Program-made: the position numbers and the translations under genes | Shown: one piece after another, positions 27,208 through 36,213 of the stretch | Layout: every line of letters begins with the position of its first letter | Numbering within the stretch: position 1 is the stretch's first letter | Source of the DNA: Robiginitomaculum antarcticum DSM 21748 | GTDB lineage: Bacteria; Pseudomonadota; Alphaproteobacteria; Caulobacterales; Maricaulaceae | Assembly (NCBI RefSeq): GCF_000365025.1 | Contig: NZ_KB823012.1 | Span: 124,001-188,000, forward strand | Reading direction: 5' to 3' | DNA: 64,000 nt | Notes under the pieces: model-generated | Databases searched by the model: none | Told to the model about the DNA's origin: nothing | The model's input: only the letters and a program-made list of their open reading frames with translations

Positions 27208-27957
27208 ATGAACCAGTTTAACAATCCCGCTGCACAAAGTGCGTCGACCGATGCCGGTTTGCGTACGTTTCTGCTGGGAACCTATAAATATATGGGCATG
27301 GCCATGCTCGTCTCTATGGTCGTGGCTTGGGGCTTCGGCAACTATGTCCTGATCGACGCCACATCGCAAAATGGTCTAAGCGCTATTGGTAATCTTATGT
27401 ATAGCCCCATGGCAGCTATTGGTCTGACGATCGGTATCATTTTTGCTTTTGGCGCTGTTGGGCGCAAGCTCACCACGATGAGCGTCGGGTCGGTCAAAGT
27501 GTTTCTGTTCGGTTTTGCCGCCGTAATGGGCATCTGGCTATCCTCTATCGCGGTTTTTGCTGATCCGATGATTGCTGCAAAAGTCTTCTTCATGGCGACA
27601 GCCGCCTTTGCTGGTGTGAGCTTGTTTGGCTATGTGACCAAAAAAGATTTGGGCGCCGTTGCCAAAGTCGCAATCATGGTCTTTATCGGCTTTATCGCAA
27701 TTATGCTGTTGGGCATGGTCTTCCCTTCTATGGCGATTACGCAAGGCGGCGGTCTTTACCTGGCCATCAACGTGATTGCTTTGATTGCGATCTGCGTGAT
27801 TACGGCTTGGGAAACACAGCAGCTTAAGCGCATTTATTACGGCACTGTTGACAATCCTGAGATGGCCGAAAAAATGAGCGTTTACGGCGCAGCTTCACTT
27901 CTGCTTTCATTCATTAATATCTTCTCGATCCTGATGAATATCTTTAGCAGCCGATAA
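27208..27957 (+). CDS. Bax inhibitor-1/YccA-family membrane protein
   Basis: 249 residues from ATG 27208; an in-frame TTG lies 15 bases upstream. Seven hydrophobic helices with the BI-1 blocks FLLGTYKYMGMAMLVS, ALFAFGAVGRKL-like and the final AASLLLSFINIFSILMNIF. Members are proton-sensitive calcium leak channels or modulate the FtsH protease (YccA). Which applies here is unknown. Confidence 0.93.
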   Translation: MNQFNNPAAQSASTDAGLRTFLLGTYKYMGMAMLVSMVVAWGFGNYVLIDATSQNGLSAIGNLMYSPMAAIGLTIGIIFAFGAVGRKLTTMSVGSVKVFLFGFAAVMGIWLSSIAVFADPMIAAKVFFMATAAFAGVSLFGYVTKKDLGAVAKVAIMVFIGFIAIMLLGMVFPSMAITQGGGLYLAINVIALIAICVITAWETQQLKRIYYGTVDNPEMAEKMSVYGAASLLLSFINIFSILMNIFSSR

Positions 27958-27977
27958 TCGCAGTTCCATTTTGATTG

Positions 27978-28006
27978 AAAGCCCCGCATCGCGCGGGGCT
28001 TTTTTT
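27978..28006 (+). terminator. Rho-independent terminator after the BI-1 gene
   Basis: Stem AAAGCCCCGC / GCGGGGCTTT with a short ATCGC loop and T-run. Confidence 0.93.
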
Positions 28007-28012
28007 ATGAGG

Positions 28013-29140
28013 TCAGGACCCGCTTTCTGAGATCGGGATCATCTGCGCTTGATCGCCGAAAGCCTCAAATAGCCCCGCATCCGTGCCGGTCATGAGGCTA
28101 TGCACGGGCAGGCTCAGTAGTTCCTGCGCGAGTGCGGCGCGGCGGCGCTCGTCTAAATGGGCGGCAATTTCGTCAAGCAGCAGCGCAAGCGGGCGGGCGG
28201 GATTACGCTCCACCTGCGTGCGGGCCTGCGCTAAAATAAGTCCGATCAGCAGCGCTTTTTGCTCTCCTGTCGAGCAGTCTCCGGCAGGCATGGATTTAGG
28301 CGCGTGAAAGACCTGCAAATCCGAGCGGTGCACCCCGCGAAGTGTCCGTCCTGCGCGGCGGTCACGGCTGCGGTCACCGGCCAGCCAGGCGGTGATTTGC
28401 GCCTCAACGTCATGCACGTCCGCGCCGCCGCGAAATAAGGTCTCGGCCTCGCCTTCGATTATAGCCGTTGATTTGGGAAAAGCCGTCTCGGGGCGGTCCG
28501 CCACCTGCTCCATTAAGGTGGCTACCGTATCCTCGCGCGCCATAGCGATTTGCGCGCCGCAATTTGCCATATCGCGCTCCAGAGCATCGAACCAAAAGGG
28601 GTCATCAATGCCGTCCGACAACAGCCGGTTACGGTCTGCGCGCGCTTTTTCATAGCGTATGGTGTGCTGGCCGTGGCGTGGATGGCCGGGCAGGCAGAGA
28701 CGATCCAGAAATTTACGCCGCTCACCGGCCGGTCCGGTAAACAGGCGGTCCTGCGCGGGGGTGAGCCACATGACCGCAATCTGCTGTGCGATTGTTGTGC
28801 CTGTCGCTGTTTTTCCGTCAAGACGGTGGGTTCGCCGTCTTGGTGCATCGGGAACCTGCCCGATGGCTAATTTTGTCTCGTCCGCGCCCGAAAGCGTGGC
28901 GTTCACGCCCCAATAGGCGGCAGAAGTTTCGCCGTGCTTACGCGCCAGATCTTCCAGTTTTGCACGCCGTAACCCGCGGCCCGGAGAGAGCAGAGAAATG
29001 GCTTCAAGCAAGTTTGTTTTGCCGGCTCCATTCGGCCCGAACAGGGCGGCGGGGCGGCCGTCAAATGACAGGTCACGCCGGATATAGGATCTAAAATCCG
29101 TAATCCGCAGCTGCGCGATATAGGGGTAGGAAACCGCCAG
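28013..29140 (-). CDS. recF: RecF, DNA repair/gap-loading ATPase
   Basis: SMC-like ATPase that loads RecA at gaps with RecO and RecR. The Walker A motif GPNGAGKTN is encoded at 29012-29038, upstream of the first standard start codon in frame (TTG 29011), so the true start must be further upstream. The frame stays open into dnaN and reads SYPYIAQLRITDFRSY, the normal RecF N-terminus, but contains no ATG, GTG or TTG. I place the start at CTG 29140 (375 residues). The C-terminal SGEQ-like (STGEQKALLIG) and LLLDEIAAHLD motifs are present. It lies directly downstream of dnaN. Confidence 0.9.
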   Translation of the reverse strand: MAVSYPYIAQLRITDFRSYIRRDLSFDGRPAALFGPNGAGKTNLLEAISLLSPGRGLRRAKLEDLARKHGETSAAYWGVNATLSGADETKLAIGQVPDAPRRRTHRLDGKTATGTTIAQQIAVMWLTPAQDRLFTGPAGERRKFLDRLCLPGHPRHGQHTIRYEKARADRNRLLSDGIDDPFWFDALERDMANCGAQIAMAREDTVATLMEQVADRPETAFPKSTAIIEGEAETLFRGGADVHDVEAQITAWLAGDRSRDRRAGRTLRGVHRSDLQVFHAPKSMPAGDCSTGEQKALLIGLILAQARTQVERNPARPLALLLDEIAAHLDERRRAALAQELLSLPVHSLMTGTDAGLFEAFGDQAQMIPISESGS

Positions 29141-29154
29141 TTTAGACGCGCAAA

Positions 29155-30258
29155 TCAGACACGAAGGGGCATCAAAACAAAGAGCGCACGCTCGTCTTTG
29201 GGATCGCGCACCAAAGCCGGAGAGGCCGCGTCGGCCAGTTCAACCAGAGCATCCTCGCCCGTAATCTGTCCGGTGACGTCCAGCAAATATTTGGCGTTAA
29301 AACCAATTTCCAGAGGGCCATCATTATAATCGACCATTAAATCCTCATGCGCCATGCCGGTCTCCGGATTATTGACGGCGAGGCTGAGTGTATCTTCGGA
29401 CAGGGTCAGTTTGACGCTGCGCGATTTCTCTGCGCTAATTGTCGCCACGCGGTCAACGGCTCTAGCGAAAGCATTATTATCCAGCTTCAAACGGCGCGGA
29501 TTATCCTTGGGGATAACGCGGTCATAAGACGGGAAAGTGCCGTCTATAAGCTTGGAGGTCAGCACGGCAGAACCAATTGCAAAGCGGATTTTTGCATCTG
29601 ACACACTGATATCAACAATGTCATGTCCACCGTCTAAAAGACGGCGCAGCTCGGCCACTGTTTTGCGCGGAATAATCACGCCGGGCAGGCCGGATGCGCC
29701 TTTAGGCAGGTCTGTATCGGCCAGCGCCAGACGGTGGCCATCCGTAGCCACGCAGCGCAATACGTCGCCGCTGGCGTGCATATAAATGCCGTTCAGATAG
29801 TAGCGGGTTTCTTCCGTGCTGATCGCAAATTTCGTGCGGTCAATCAGGCGGATAAGCTGTTCGGCGCTCATAGTGAAGCTGTGCGTGAAATCATCGGCGG
29901 TCATGGCCGGAAAATCGGCCGGCGGCAGCAGGGGCAGGGTGAAGTGTGAGCGTCCAGCGTCAACATCAAGGCGGCCGTCTCCGCCAATGGCAAAGGCGAC
30001 TTCCGCGCCGTCAGGTAGCTTGCGCGCAATATCGTAGAGCGTATGGGCCGGCGCGGTCACTTGCCCCGGACCGGTGACATTGGCGGGCGCCGTTTCGGAA
30101 ATTTCAATATCCAGATCCGTCGCGACCAGGGTGAGACCCTTATCATCAGCACTGATCAGAACATTGGACAATATGGGTATGGTATTGCGGCGCTCGACCA
30201 CATTTTGGACATGGCCCAGTGCTTTAAGAAGTTCGGAGCGTTCAATTGAAAATTTCAT
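29155..30258 (-). CDS. dnaN: DNA polymerase III beta sliding clamp
   Basis: 367 residues from the ATG at 30258 (MKFSIERSELLKALGHVQ, the standard clamp N-terminus); ten extra in-frame codons upstream are not conserved. Three clamp folds follow and the C-terminus LFVLMPLRV matches the usual VMPMRL end that helps bind clamp partners. It tethers Pol III to DNA. dnaA lies upstream and recF downstream, the classical order. Confidence 0.97.
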   Translation of the reverse strand: MKFSIERSELLKALGHVQNVVERRNTIPILSNVLISADDKGLTLVATDLDIEISETAPANVTGPGQVTAPAHTLYDIARKLPDGAEVAFAIGGDGRLDVDAGRSHFTLPLLPPADFPAMTADDFTHSFTMSAEQLIRLIDRTKFAISTEETRYYLNGIYMHASGDVLRCVATDGHRLALADTDLPKGASGLPGVIIPRKTVAELRRLLDGGHDIVDISVSDAKIRFAIGSAVLTSKLIDGTFPSYDRVIPKDNPRRLKLDNNAFARAVDRVATISAEKSRSVKLTLSEDTLSLAVNNPETGMAHEDLMVDYNDGPLEIGFNAKYLLDVTGQITGEDALVELADAASPALVRDPKDERALFVLMPLRV

Positions 30259-30435
30259 CGTCTCTACCGTCTGTTGCGAGGACTGCAAGACGTGCTGCCG
30301 TTCCTCTAATCATCAAAGTCGGGGATTTATTGCGCCACTGGCGCATGCCCCTGTTAGGGGAGTGTTAAAGCGTTTTTTCGTGCAAAGAAAGCGTAAATCC
30401 AAACGCTTACATATCTGCATCCGCGAAGCGTGAGC

Positions 30436-31986
30436 TTAAGATTTCAGCGCTTCGATGACAGCTTCGATATGGGCGTTTAAGGCGCTGTCTTCCGCGCGCA
30501 AGGACTCGATGCGTTTGACCGCATGAATGACGGTCGTGTGATCGCGTCCGCCAAAACGCCGCCCGATATCGGGCAGACTGCGCGTGGTCATAATCTTGGC
30601 CAGATACATGGCAACCTGACGCGGGCGGGCAATGGCGCGGGCACGGCGTTTGGACAGCATATCGTCCATGGTGATGCCAAATTCCTTCCCCGTGGCGCGC
30701 TGGATTTTATCCACCGTGGGGCGCATGCCATTATTATAGCGGCTATGAGATAAAGCTTCCTGCACGCTTTCCAGAGTGAGCGGTCGGCCCAGAAACTCGC
30801 TGCGCGCGACGACCTGGTTAAATGCGCCTTCAAGATCGCGCGGCGTGGCATTAATACGTGCGGCCAGATGATCACGGGCGGTTTGCGGCATAGCCAAAGC
30901 CGGGTTTGGCCCGCCTCGCTTACGCTCAATCAAGCGGTCTAAAATACGGCGGCGCAGTTCGTAATCAGCCGGACCAATATCGCAGAGCAGTCCTGCGCAC
31001 ATAATGGATTTGAGACGGTCAGAGGCCTTTGTAATGGCGTGCGGGTGACGGTCTGTTGCCAGCAGGACCTGACGGGATTCCCCGACAAGGCTAATAAGAG
31101 TGTGCAGCAGCTCTTCCTGGCTGGTCGGTTTGTCAGCAATAAAGTGGGCGTCATCAATGATCAGCAAGTCCACGTCGCGCAATGATGATTTAAAAGCATC
31201 AACAGCCTCTCGGCCCTGACCGCGCAGACTACGCACAAATGTGGACACGAACTGCTCGGAATTGATCAGGTGAACGCGGCGGGCCGGATCCGTCATCTCG
31301 ATCTCAGACTTTACGGCGTGGAGTAAATGGGTCTTGCCCATGCCATGCGGGCCGTGAATGACAACAGGATTATATTGGGCTTCGGGCGTCGCAACAACTT
31401 TGCGGGCAATTGCGTAAGCCAGCTCATTGGTTGGGCCGACGACAAAATTGTCAAAAGTAAAGCGGCGCTCGCGTGATTCCGGCTTGGCCTGAGCAACGAT
31501 GGCTTCATTTTCTGGAGGACATTCAGCGGGCGGTGTTACGAGTTTAAGCTGCGGAGAGGCGCTGGCCGAAGCGGGCCTCGGTGAGTCTGCAAGTGAATTT
31601 TGCGCCGGCGCAGCATTGTCTAGAGGGGCTGAGTCAAAATCGCTCGCGAGGCCCAAAACAACAAGGCGGTTATCGCGCGCTGCCCATAATTCAGCAATAG
31701 AATGTCCGTAATCGGTTTCAATCCGCGACAGGACGAAGCGGGTCGGGCCCGTCAGGCGTACAACACCGGCATCCGCGCTATGAAGCGAGAGGCGCGCCGT
31801 CCATGATCGGTGCGCATTATCCCCCAACAAGCTGCGAAGGTCTTTCGCGGTCTCTATCCAGACCGCTTTGGCGTTTGCCAAATTGTTCATGTTATTATCC
31901 TGAGAAGAAAAGCTTGCCGCATTTTCGCGGTCATCGTGCGCTGATGGTAATGTGGATGAGGGGCGATATGCAGATGCAGATGTCAT
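30436..31986 (-). CDS. dnaA: Replication initiator DnaA
   Basis: 516 residues from ATG 31986, chosen because GGAGGAGG lies 8 bases upstream; an ATG at 31890 (MNNLANAK) is the alternative and gives a more usual length. Domain I is at about 35-110, followed by a Pro/Ala linker. The AAA+ domain has Walker A GPHGMGKTH and Walker B LLIIDDAHF, and the C-terminal helix-turn-helix carries the DnaA signature GGRDHTTVIHAVKRIE. Just upstream is a 490-base gene-free region. Confidence 0.97.
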   Translation of the reverse strand: MTSASAYRPSSTLPSAHDDRENAASFSSQDNNMNNLANAKAVWIETAKDLRSLLGDNAHRSWTARLSLHSADAGVVRLTGPTRFVLSRIETDYGHSIAELWAARDNRLVVLGLASDFDSAPLDNAAPAQNSLADSPRPASASASPQLKLVTPPAECPPENEAIVAQAKPESRERRFTFDNFVVGPTNELAYAIARKVVATPEAQYNPVVIHGPHGMGKTHLLHAVKSEIEMTDPARRVHLINSEQFVSTFVRSLRGQGREAVDAFKSSLRDVDLLIIDDAHFIADKPTSQEELLHTLISLVGESRQVLLATDRHPHAITKASDRLKSIMCAGLLCDIGPADYELRRRILDRLIERKRGGPNPALAMPQTARDHLAARINATPRDLEGAFNQVVARSEFLGRPLTLESVQEALSHSRYNNGMRPTVDKIQRATGKEFGITMDDMLSKRRARAIARPRQVAMYLAKIMTTRSLPDIGRRFGGRDHTTVIHAVKRIESLRAEDSALNAHIEAVIEALKS

Positions 31987-32478
31987 ATCTCTGGCCTCCT
32001 CCATTTTGCCGGACGGTCCGGCGGGTGCAAAGATATAGCGGCCAAAGTCAGGGCGCATTATCCTAGAGGGCTTAACGTAGTAAACCCTTGATTAATATAT
32101 AAAAATTTGAATTAGGCGTTGAGCAGTGACACGACGTCAACACCTTCTTCCCCCCGCTAAATCTAACCGGCCCCCGCGGTTCTTCATCAACGTTGGCCCT
32201 TTTAAACAGGGCTAAAAGCATTCCGTCAACGGGCAAAAATTAACTTTTTGCGGCCTTTTTCAGTTGACTCAGAAAAACTGAAATAACGCGGGTGGTTAGC
32301 TGTCATAAAACTTTCAAGATAATTTTCTTGACGTGTTGACAAAAACTTGACTCACCCCCAGACTTGGCTGGCAATGTTATTTTGTAGCCTAAAAGCCAAA
32401 AATTTTCAACCAAAACAGGGCTCGCAGGCATAAAAAAAGCCGCCTCAAAGGACGGCTTAAATTCATATGTCGCCGCTG
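31987..32478. other. Intergenic region between dnaA and rpsT, possible regulatory/origin-proximal region
   Basis: 492 bases without a gene. It contains four GTCAAC/GTTGAC hexamers (32136, 32225, 32263, 32335) and further TTGAC words at 32328 and 32347. Two TTGACTC sites include GACTC, a GANTC sequence that CcrM methylates in this class. AT-rich runs lie at 32090-32110 and 32230-32330. Clear consensus DnaA boxes (TTATCCACA) were not seen. A possible dnaA -35 is TTGACG at 32140-32135 (minus strand). Whether replication starts here is not shown. Confidence 0.45.
32431..32460 (-). terminator. Rho-independent terminator after rpsT
   Basis: On the minus strand, stem AAGCCGtCC / GaGGCGGCTT with a short loop followed by seven T. 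Confidence 0.88.
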
Positions 32479-32745
32479 TTATGCGTCGATAGCTTTGACA
32501 CGCTTGTTCAGACGGGAGATTTTGCGTGCCCCGGTATTGAGGTGAAATACACCGTTTGACACAGCGCGCATCATCGCCGGTTCGGCCTGTTTCAGAGCCG
32601 TTTGAGCAGCCTCTTTGTCACCTGATGCAATTGCATCTTCAACGCTGCGCAGTTTAGAGCGCACCAAAGAGCGGCGGGATTTGTTAATTACGGTTTTGCG
32701 GGCCATTTTGCGAACGGCTTTTTTAGCGGATGACGTGTTAGCCAT
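32479..32745 (-). CDS. rpsT: 30S ribosomal protein S20
   Basis: 88 residues from ATG 32745 ([18 protein letters not shown]); the longer frame upstream is not conserved. The protein is a basic three-helix bundle binding 16S rRNA, with [13 protein letters not shown] and the C-terminal [19 protein letters not shown]. It lies upstream of dnaA on the same strand, an order conserved in alphaproteobacteria. Confidence 0.97.
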   Translation of the reverse strand: MANTSSAKKAVRKMARKTVINKSRRSLVRSKLRSVEDAIASGDKEAAQTALKQAEPAMMRAVSNGVFHLNTGARKISRLNKRVKAIDA

Positions 32746-32888
32746 AAAGTCCTCAGTTTGTAGTCCGGCGCGGTATTCCATGCGCCAGCGGCGGACAAAA
32801 GGCCCGCAGTCAATTTCAATGGCGGATATAGTGCGCCCCTGGGATAGCGTCAACCGTCAATGTGAGTCACAGCGCTGCTCGGTAGGCG

Positions 32889-33662
32889 TTATCTATGGCG
32901 GAAATGCGGCTTACGTTTTTCAGCAAAGGCCGCCATGCCTTCTTTCTGATCTTCAGTCGTGAACATAGCCTGAAACAGACGACGTTCATAGCGCAGGCCT
33001 TGCGACAGGCTCATTTCCTGCGCGGCATTGATGGTCTCTTTGGTCATCATTGCAATCGGCAGGCTATGGCCTGCAATGGTGGCCGCTGCGGCTTTGGCCG
33101 TCTCCATCAATTCATCCGCGCTAACGACGCGTGAAGCCAGTCCGCAATTCAGCGCTTCTACGGCGTCCATACGGCGTCCCGTAAGGCACATATCCATGGC
33201 TTTATACTTTCCGACGGCACGGATCAGGCGCTGCGTCCCGCCCATGCCCGGCATTACGCCTAATGTGATTTCAGGCTGTCCGAATTTGGCCGTATCTGCC
33301 GCAATGATGATATCGCACATCATGGCCACCTCACAGCCCCCGCCCAGCGCATAGCCGGAAACGGCAGCAATGGTCGGTTTGCGAAAATTGACCAAGGTCT
33401 CCCAATTGTCAAAAATATCGACGCGGTAATGCTCCATAAAGCCTTTGGGCTGCATCTCTTTTATGTCTGCACCGGCGGCAAAAGCCTTTTCGGATCCTGT
33501 GAAGATCACGCAGCCAATACCGTCATTGGCTTCAAAACTACGCAGGGCATGGGCGACTTCGCCGGAGAGTTCGGAATTCAGTGCATTGAGCGCTTTGGGG
33601 CGATCAAACTGGATGATGCCGACGCGCCCCTCTTGGGAGACTTCGATAGTTTTATAAGCCAT
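32889..33662 (-). CDS. Enoyl-CoA hydratase
   Basis: 257-residue crotonase-fold enzyme that hydrates 2-enoyl-CoA in fatty acid beta-oxidation. Oxyanion-hole residues lie in [10 protein letters not shown] and [11 protein letters not shown]; the catalytic Glu pair is expected in the GGCE block and in [12 protein letters not shown]. The C-terminal [12 protein letters not shown] is typical of short-chain enoyl-CoA hydratase. It is regularly found between mutM and rpsT in this class. Confidence 0.95.
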   Translation of the reverse strand: MAYKTIEVSQEGRVGIIQFDRPKALNALNSELSGEVAHALRSFEANDGIGCVIFTGSEKAFAAGADIKEMQPKGFMEHYRVDIFDNWETLVNFRKPTIAAVSGYALGGGCEVAMMCDIIIAADTAKFGQPEITLGVMPGMGGTQRLIRAVGKYKAMDMCLTGRRMDAVEALNCGLASRVVSADELMETAKAAAATIAGHSLPIAMMTKETINAAQEMSLSQGLRYERRLFQAMFTTEDQKEGMAAFAEKRKPHFRHR

Positions 33663-33756
33663 AATTGCCCTTTTTCCTCGGGGAGGAGTATCGTGTAAAA
33701 ATTTGCCGCCTTCTAGCGGGGTAGAGCGGACTTGTCACCTCCTGCAATAACATCGT

Positions 33757-34623
33757 CTAACGTTGGCAGGCCCGGCAATAAAATGTGCTGCGCGCCGACT
33801 GAGCCAGACGCACAACCGCGGCGCCGCAGCTCTTGCACGGCTCGCCCTCGCGGCCATAGACATCAAAACTATGCTGAAAATAACCCAGCTCGCCCGACGC
33901 TCCGGCAAAATCGCGCAGGGTCGAACCGCCCGAGGCAATGGCATCGCGCAAGACCGCTTTGATATGCCCGGCAAGACTTTCGCCCTCGCCAACTGACAAC
34001 CGTCCCGCCGCGCGGCGCGGGGATATACCCGCGCGGTATAGCGCTTCGCAAACATAGATATTGCCCAAACCGGCGACATTGCGCTGATCAAGCAGCGCGG
34101 TTTTAATTTTGCTTTTTTTACCTTTAAAGGCGGCGCGCAGGACGGGGCCGTTAAAGCTGTTCGATAAAGGCTCCGGCCCCAAATGCGCCAAGCGCTCTAT
34201 GGCCTCGCCTTTGCCGAATAATTCCATAAAGCCGAAGCGGCGCGGATCATTAAAGACAATGCGCGCGCCGGCTTTGCCATTTACCGCAGCCATATCAAAA
34301 ACCACATGGTCATGTTTCGGATTGGTCGTTTGGGGGTGGGTGAACTGTCCGGGGGTCAGGCTGGCGCCGCCTTCATCGATCGTAAACCGGCCGCTCATGC
34401 CCAAATGTAATAATAATGTTTCGCCGGTGGATAGCTCCGCCATCAGAAATTTGGCCCGGCGCAACAGGCGGTCTATCGTAGCGCCTTCAAGGCGCGCGGT
34501 GAAATTATCGGCAAAAGGAAAGCGCAAATCCGGGCGGTTTAAGGTTACGCGCTCAAATTTGACGCCCTCCATAAACGGGGAGAGGCCCGCGCGCACAGTC
34601 TCGACTTCGGGGAGTTCGGGCAT
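33757..34623 (-). CDS. mutM: Formamidopyrimidine-DNA glycosylase (Fpg/MutM)
   Basis: 288 residues from ATG 34623, fixed by the invariant N-terminus MPELPEVETVR, because the catalytic amine is Pro2 with Glu3; the 15 upstream codons are not used. It removes 8-oxoguanine and cuts the strand. The helix-two-turn-helix region has NVAGLGNIYVCEALYRAGI, and a C-terminal four-Cys zinc finger (CKSC … CRAC) is complete. Divergent from ubiE. Confidence 0.97.
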   Translation of the reverse strand: MPELPEVETVRAGLSPFMEGVKFERVTLNRPDLRFPFADNFTARLEGATIDRLLRRAKFLMAELSTGETLLLHLGMSGRFTIDEGGASLTPGQFTHPQTTNPKHDHVVFDMAAVNGKAGARIVFNDPRRFGFMELFGKGEAIERLAHLGPEPLSNSFNGPVLRAAFKGKKSKIKTALLDQRNVAGLGNIYVCEALYRAGISPRRAAGRLSVGEGESLAGHIKAVLRDAIASGGSTLRDFAGASGELGYFQHSFDVYGREGEPCKSCGAAVVRLAQSARSTFYCRACQR

Positions 34624-34681
34624 AATGTCCTTTGCGTGATTGCGTCTGGTTTTTACCCGCCGCAGCAATTAGATAAGGGCT

Positions 34682-35491
34682 ATGACACATAAAGCAAAGC
34701 CTAAGACGAAGTCCGGCGATACAATTGATTTTGGGTTTACCGAGGTTCCGACCGGTGAAAAGGCCTCGCGGGTGCGCGGCGTTTTCGACAGTGTTGCATC
34801 CAGCTATGACGTCATGAATGACGCTATGAGCTTTGGCATTCACCGCGTCTGGAAAGATATGACCATGGCGCGGGTCAATCCGCAGCCGGGCGAAATCCTG
34901 CTGGATGTGGCCGGCGGGACCGGCGACTTGTCGCGCAGATTTCTGGCCCGCGCCGAAGCGGCTAATATGCGCCGTAAAAATCCAAGTGAAAAACGCGCGA
35001 GCGCCATCGTCTGCGACATTAATACGGAAATGCTACTCGCGGGGCAGGATAAGGATGTGGATGGACGCGGTCGCCCGCTCAATATGACACGCGTGACAGG
35101 CGATGCTCAAAACCTACCGCTGCCTGACAACTGCGTTGATGTGGTTACAATCGCATTTGGAATTCGAAATGTGACCGACCGTGATATGGCGCTGCGTGAT
35201 ATGCGCCGCGTGCTCAAACCCGGAGGCCGGTTTTTCTGTCTGGAGTTCTCCACCCCTCCCGCCGACTGGCTATCCAAGATTTATGATATGTATAGCTTTA
35301 ACGTCATCCCCGCCATGGGCGGCGTGATTGCCGGCGATAAAGATAGCTATCAATATCTGGTTGAATCCATCCGTAAATTCCCTCGTCAGCAAGCCTTTGC
35401 CGATATGATGAGTGAGGCAGGTTTTGGCCGCGTGAGCTGGACGGATTATACAGGCGGCGTCGCTGCTCTGCATCAGGGGTGGAAAGTTTAG
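34682..35491 (+). CDS. ubiE: UbiE, demethylmenaquinone/2-polyprenyl-benzoquinol C-methyltransferase
   Basis: 269 residues. SAM-binding motif I is LLDVAGGTGDLSRRF (about 76-90), motif II region IAFGIRNVTDRDMAL, and post-II VLKPGGRFFCLEFSTP. It methylates the quinone ring in ubiquinone synthesis. A 14-base gap separates it from divergent mutM. The related ubiB lies 3 kb downstream, displaced by three accessory genes. Confidence 0.95.
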   Translation: MTHKAKPKTKSGDTIDFGFTEVPTGEKASRVRGVFDSVASSYDVMNDAMSFGIHRVWKDMTMARVNPQPGEILLDVAGGTGDLSRRFLARAEAANMRRKNPSEKRASAIVCDINTEMLLAGQDKDVDGRGRPLNMTRVTGDAQNLPLPDNCVDVVTIAFGIRNVTDRDMALRDMRRVLKPGGRFFCLEFSTPPADWLSKIYDMYSFNVIPAMGGVIAGDKDSYQYLVESIRKFPRQQAFADMMSEAGFGRVSWTDYTGGVAALHQGWKV

Positions 35492-35525
35492 GGCGCGTAT
35501 GCCCGGCTTAGCCGGACATGTTCTC

Positions 35526-35945
35526 CTAAATCATCATTAAGCCTTTAAGATATGATCGAACGATTAATTGGCTATTGCTTATGGTTTCGTCATCGACATT
35601 ATTGACCAAAGCTATGACATCTGAGAACCCCGTTTGTTCTGTCTTGGATAGATCATCATAGGATATGAAGGCCATTGACCAGTCTTGAAAAGAACGTGTG
35701 GTTATAGGCTCGTTGAGAAGCGTAATAATTCCATGATGCCGGGGGTCATCGAAAATTTGATTATAGCAGCTCAGAATAATACTTTTTTCTCCTTCCAACA
35801 CGTGGAGAAAGTTTCCATCTTTATAAAGTAACATCCCGGTAATTTTGTTGGCAGAATTGGCGCGGCGGGCTATTTCTAAAATACCATTCAACTCTTCGGT
35901 AGGTAGGATTTTGTATGAGGAGCTTGCGTAAACGATATGATGCAT
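35526..35945 (-). CDS. BLUF-domain protein lacking the photoactive glutamine
   Basis: 139 residues forming a single BLUF domain (flavin blue-light sensor) plus a short helical tail. Tyr6 and Asn30, the flavin-site residues equal to Tyr8 and Asn32 of PixD/Slr1694, are conserved, as are Trp89, Met91 and the ITGMLLY and LEG blocks. The glutamine essential for the light reaction (Gln50 of PixD) is replaced by His48 in NFLHVLEG (codon CAC). It may bind flavin but is not expected to make the normal photocycle. It is AT-richer than its neighbours. No effector domain is attached. Confidence 0.88.
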   Translation of the reverse strand: MHHIVYASSSYKILPTEELNGILEIARRANSANKITGMLLYKDGNFLHVLEGEKSIILSCYNQIFDDPRHHGIITLLNEPITTRSFQDWSMAFISYDDLSKTEQTGFSDVIALVNNVDDETISNSQLIVRSYLKGLMMI

Positions 35946-36213
35946 AATTCACTTTTAAATATTTTAAGGGGCAAAGACGTTTAATTTTTATCGGCACTTT
36001 ATTAAAATACCTCTAAAATCAGCCGCTTTTTCTACGGATGTTGAGGGGCATTTAGCGGGCCTTTAGCCGACTATTCTTTGAATAGTTGCCCTGCACATTA
36101 TCCGGAAATTCATCTCGCCATTTCTATCACGATCCGCTTTTGCGCCTGATGATCTTTTACGCTACTATCCCCCTAAAGCGGCCGATATTAAAACAGAGCC
36201 GCGGGGAGATGTC

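Noticed and set aside
31987-32478. A DnaA-box cluster marking the replication origin
   Set aside because: No convincing TTATCCACA-type boxes were found; the repeated words are GTTGAC, so an origin call is not supported.
35495-35520. CCGGCT/AGCCGG hairpin after ubiE as a terminator
   Set aside because: The stem is short and no T-run follows on either strand.
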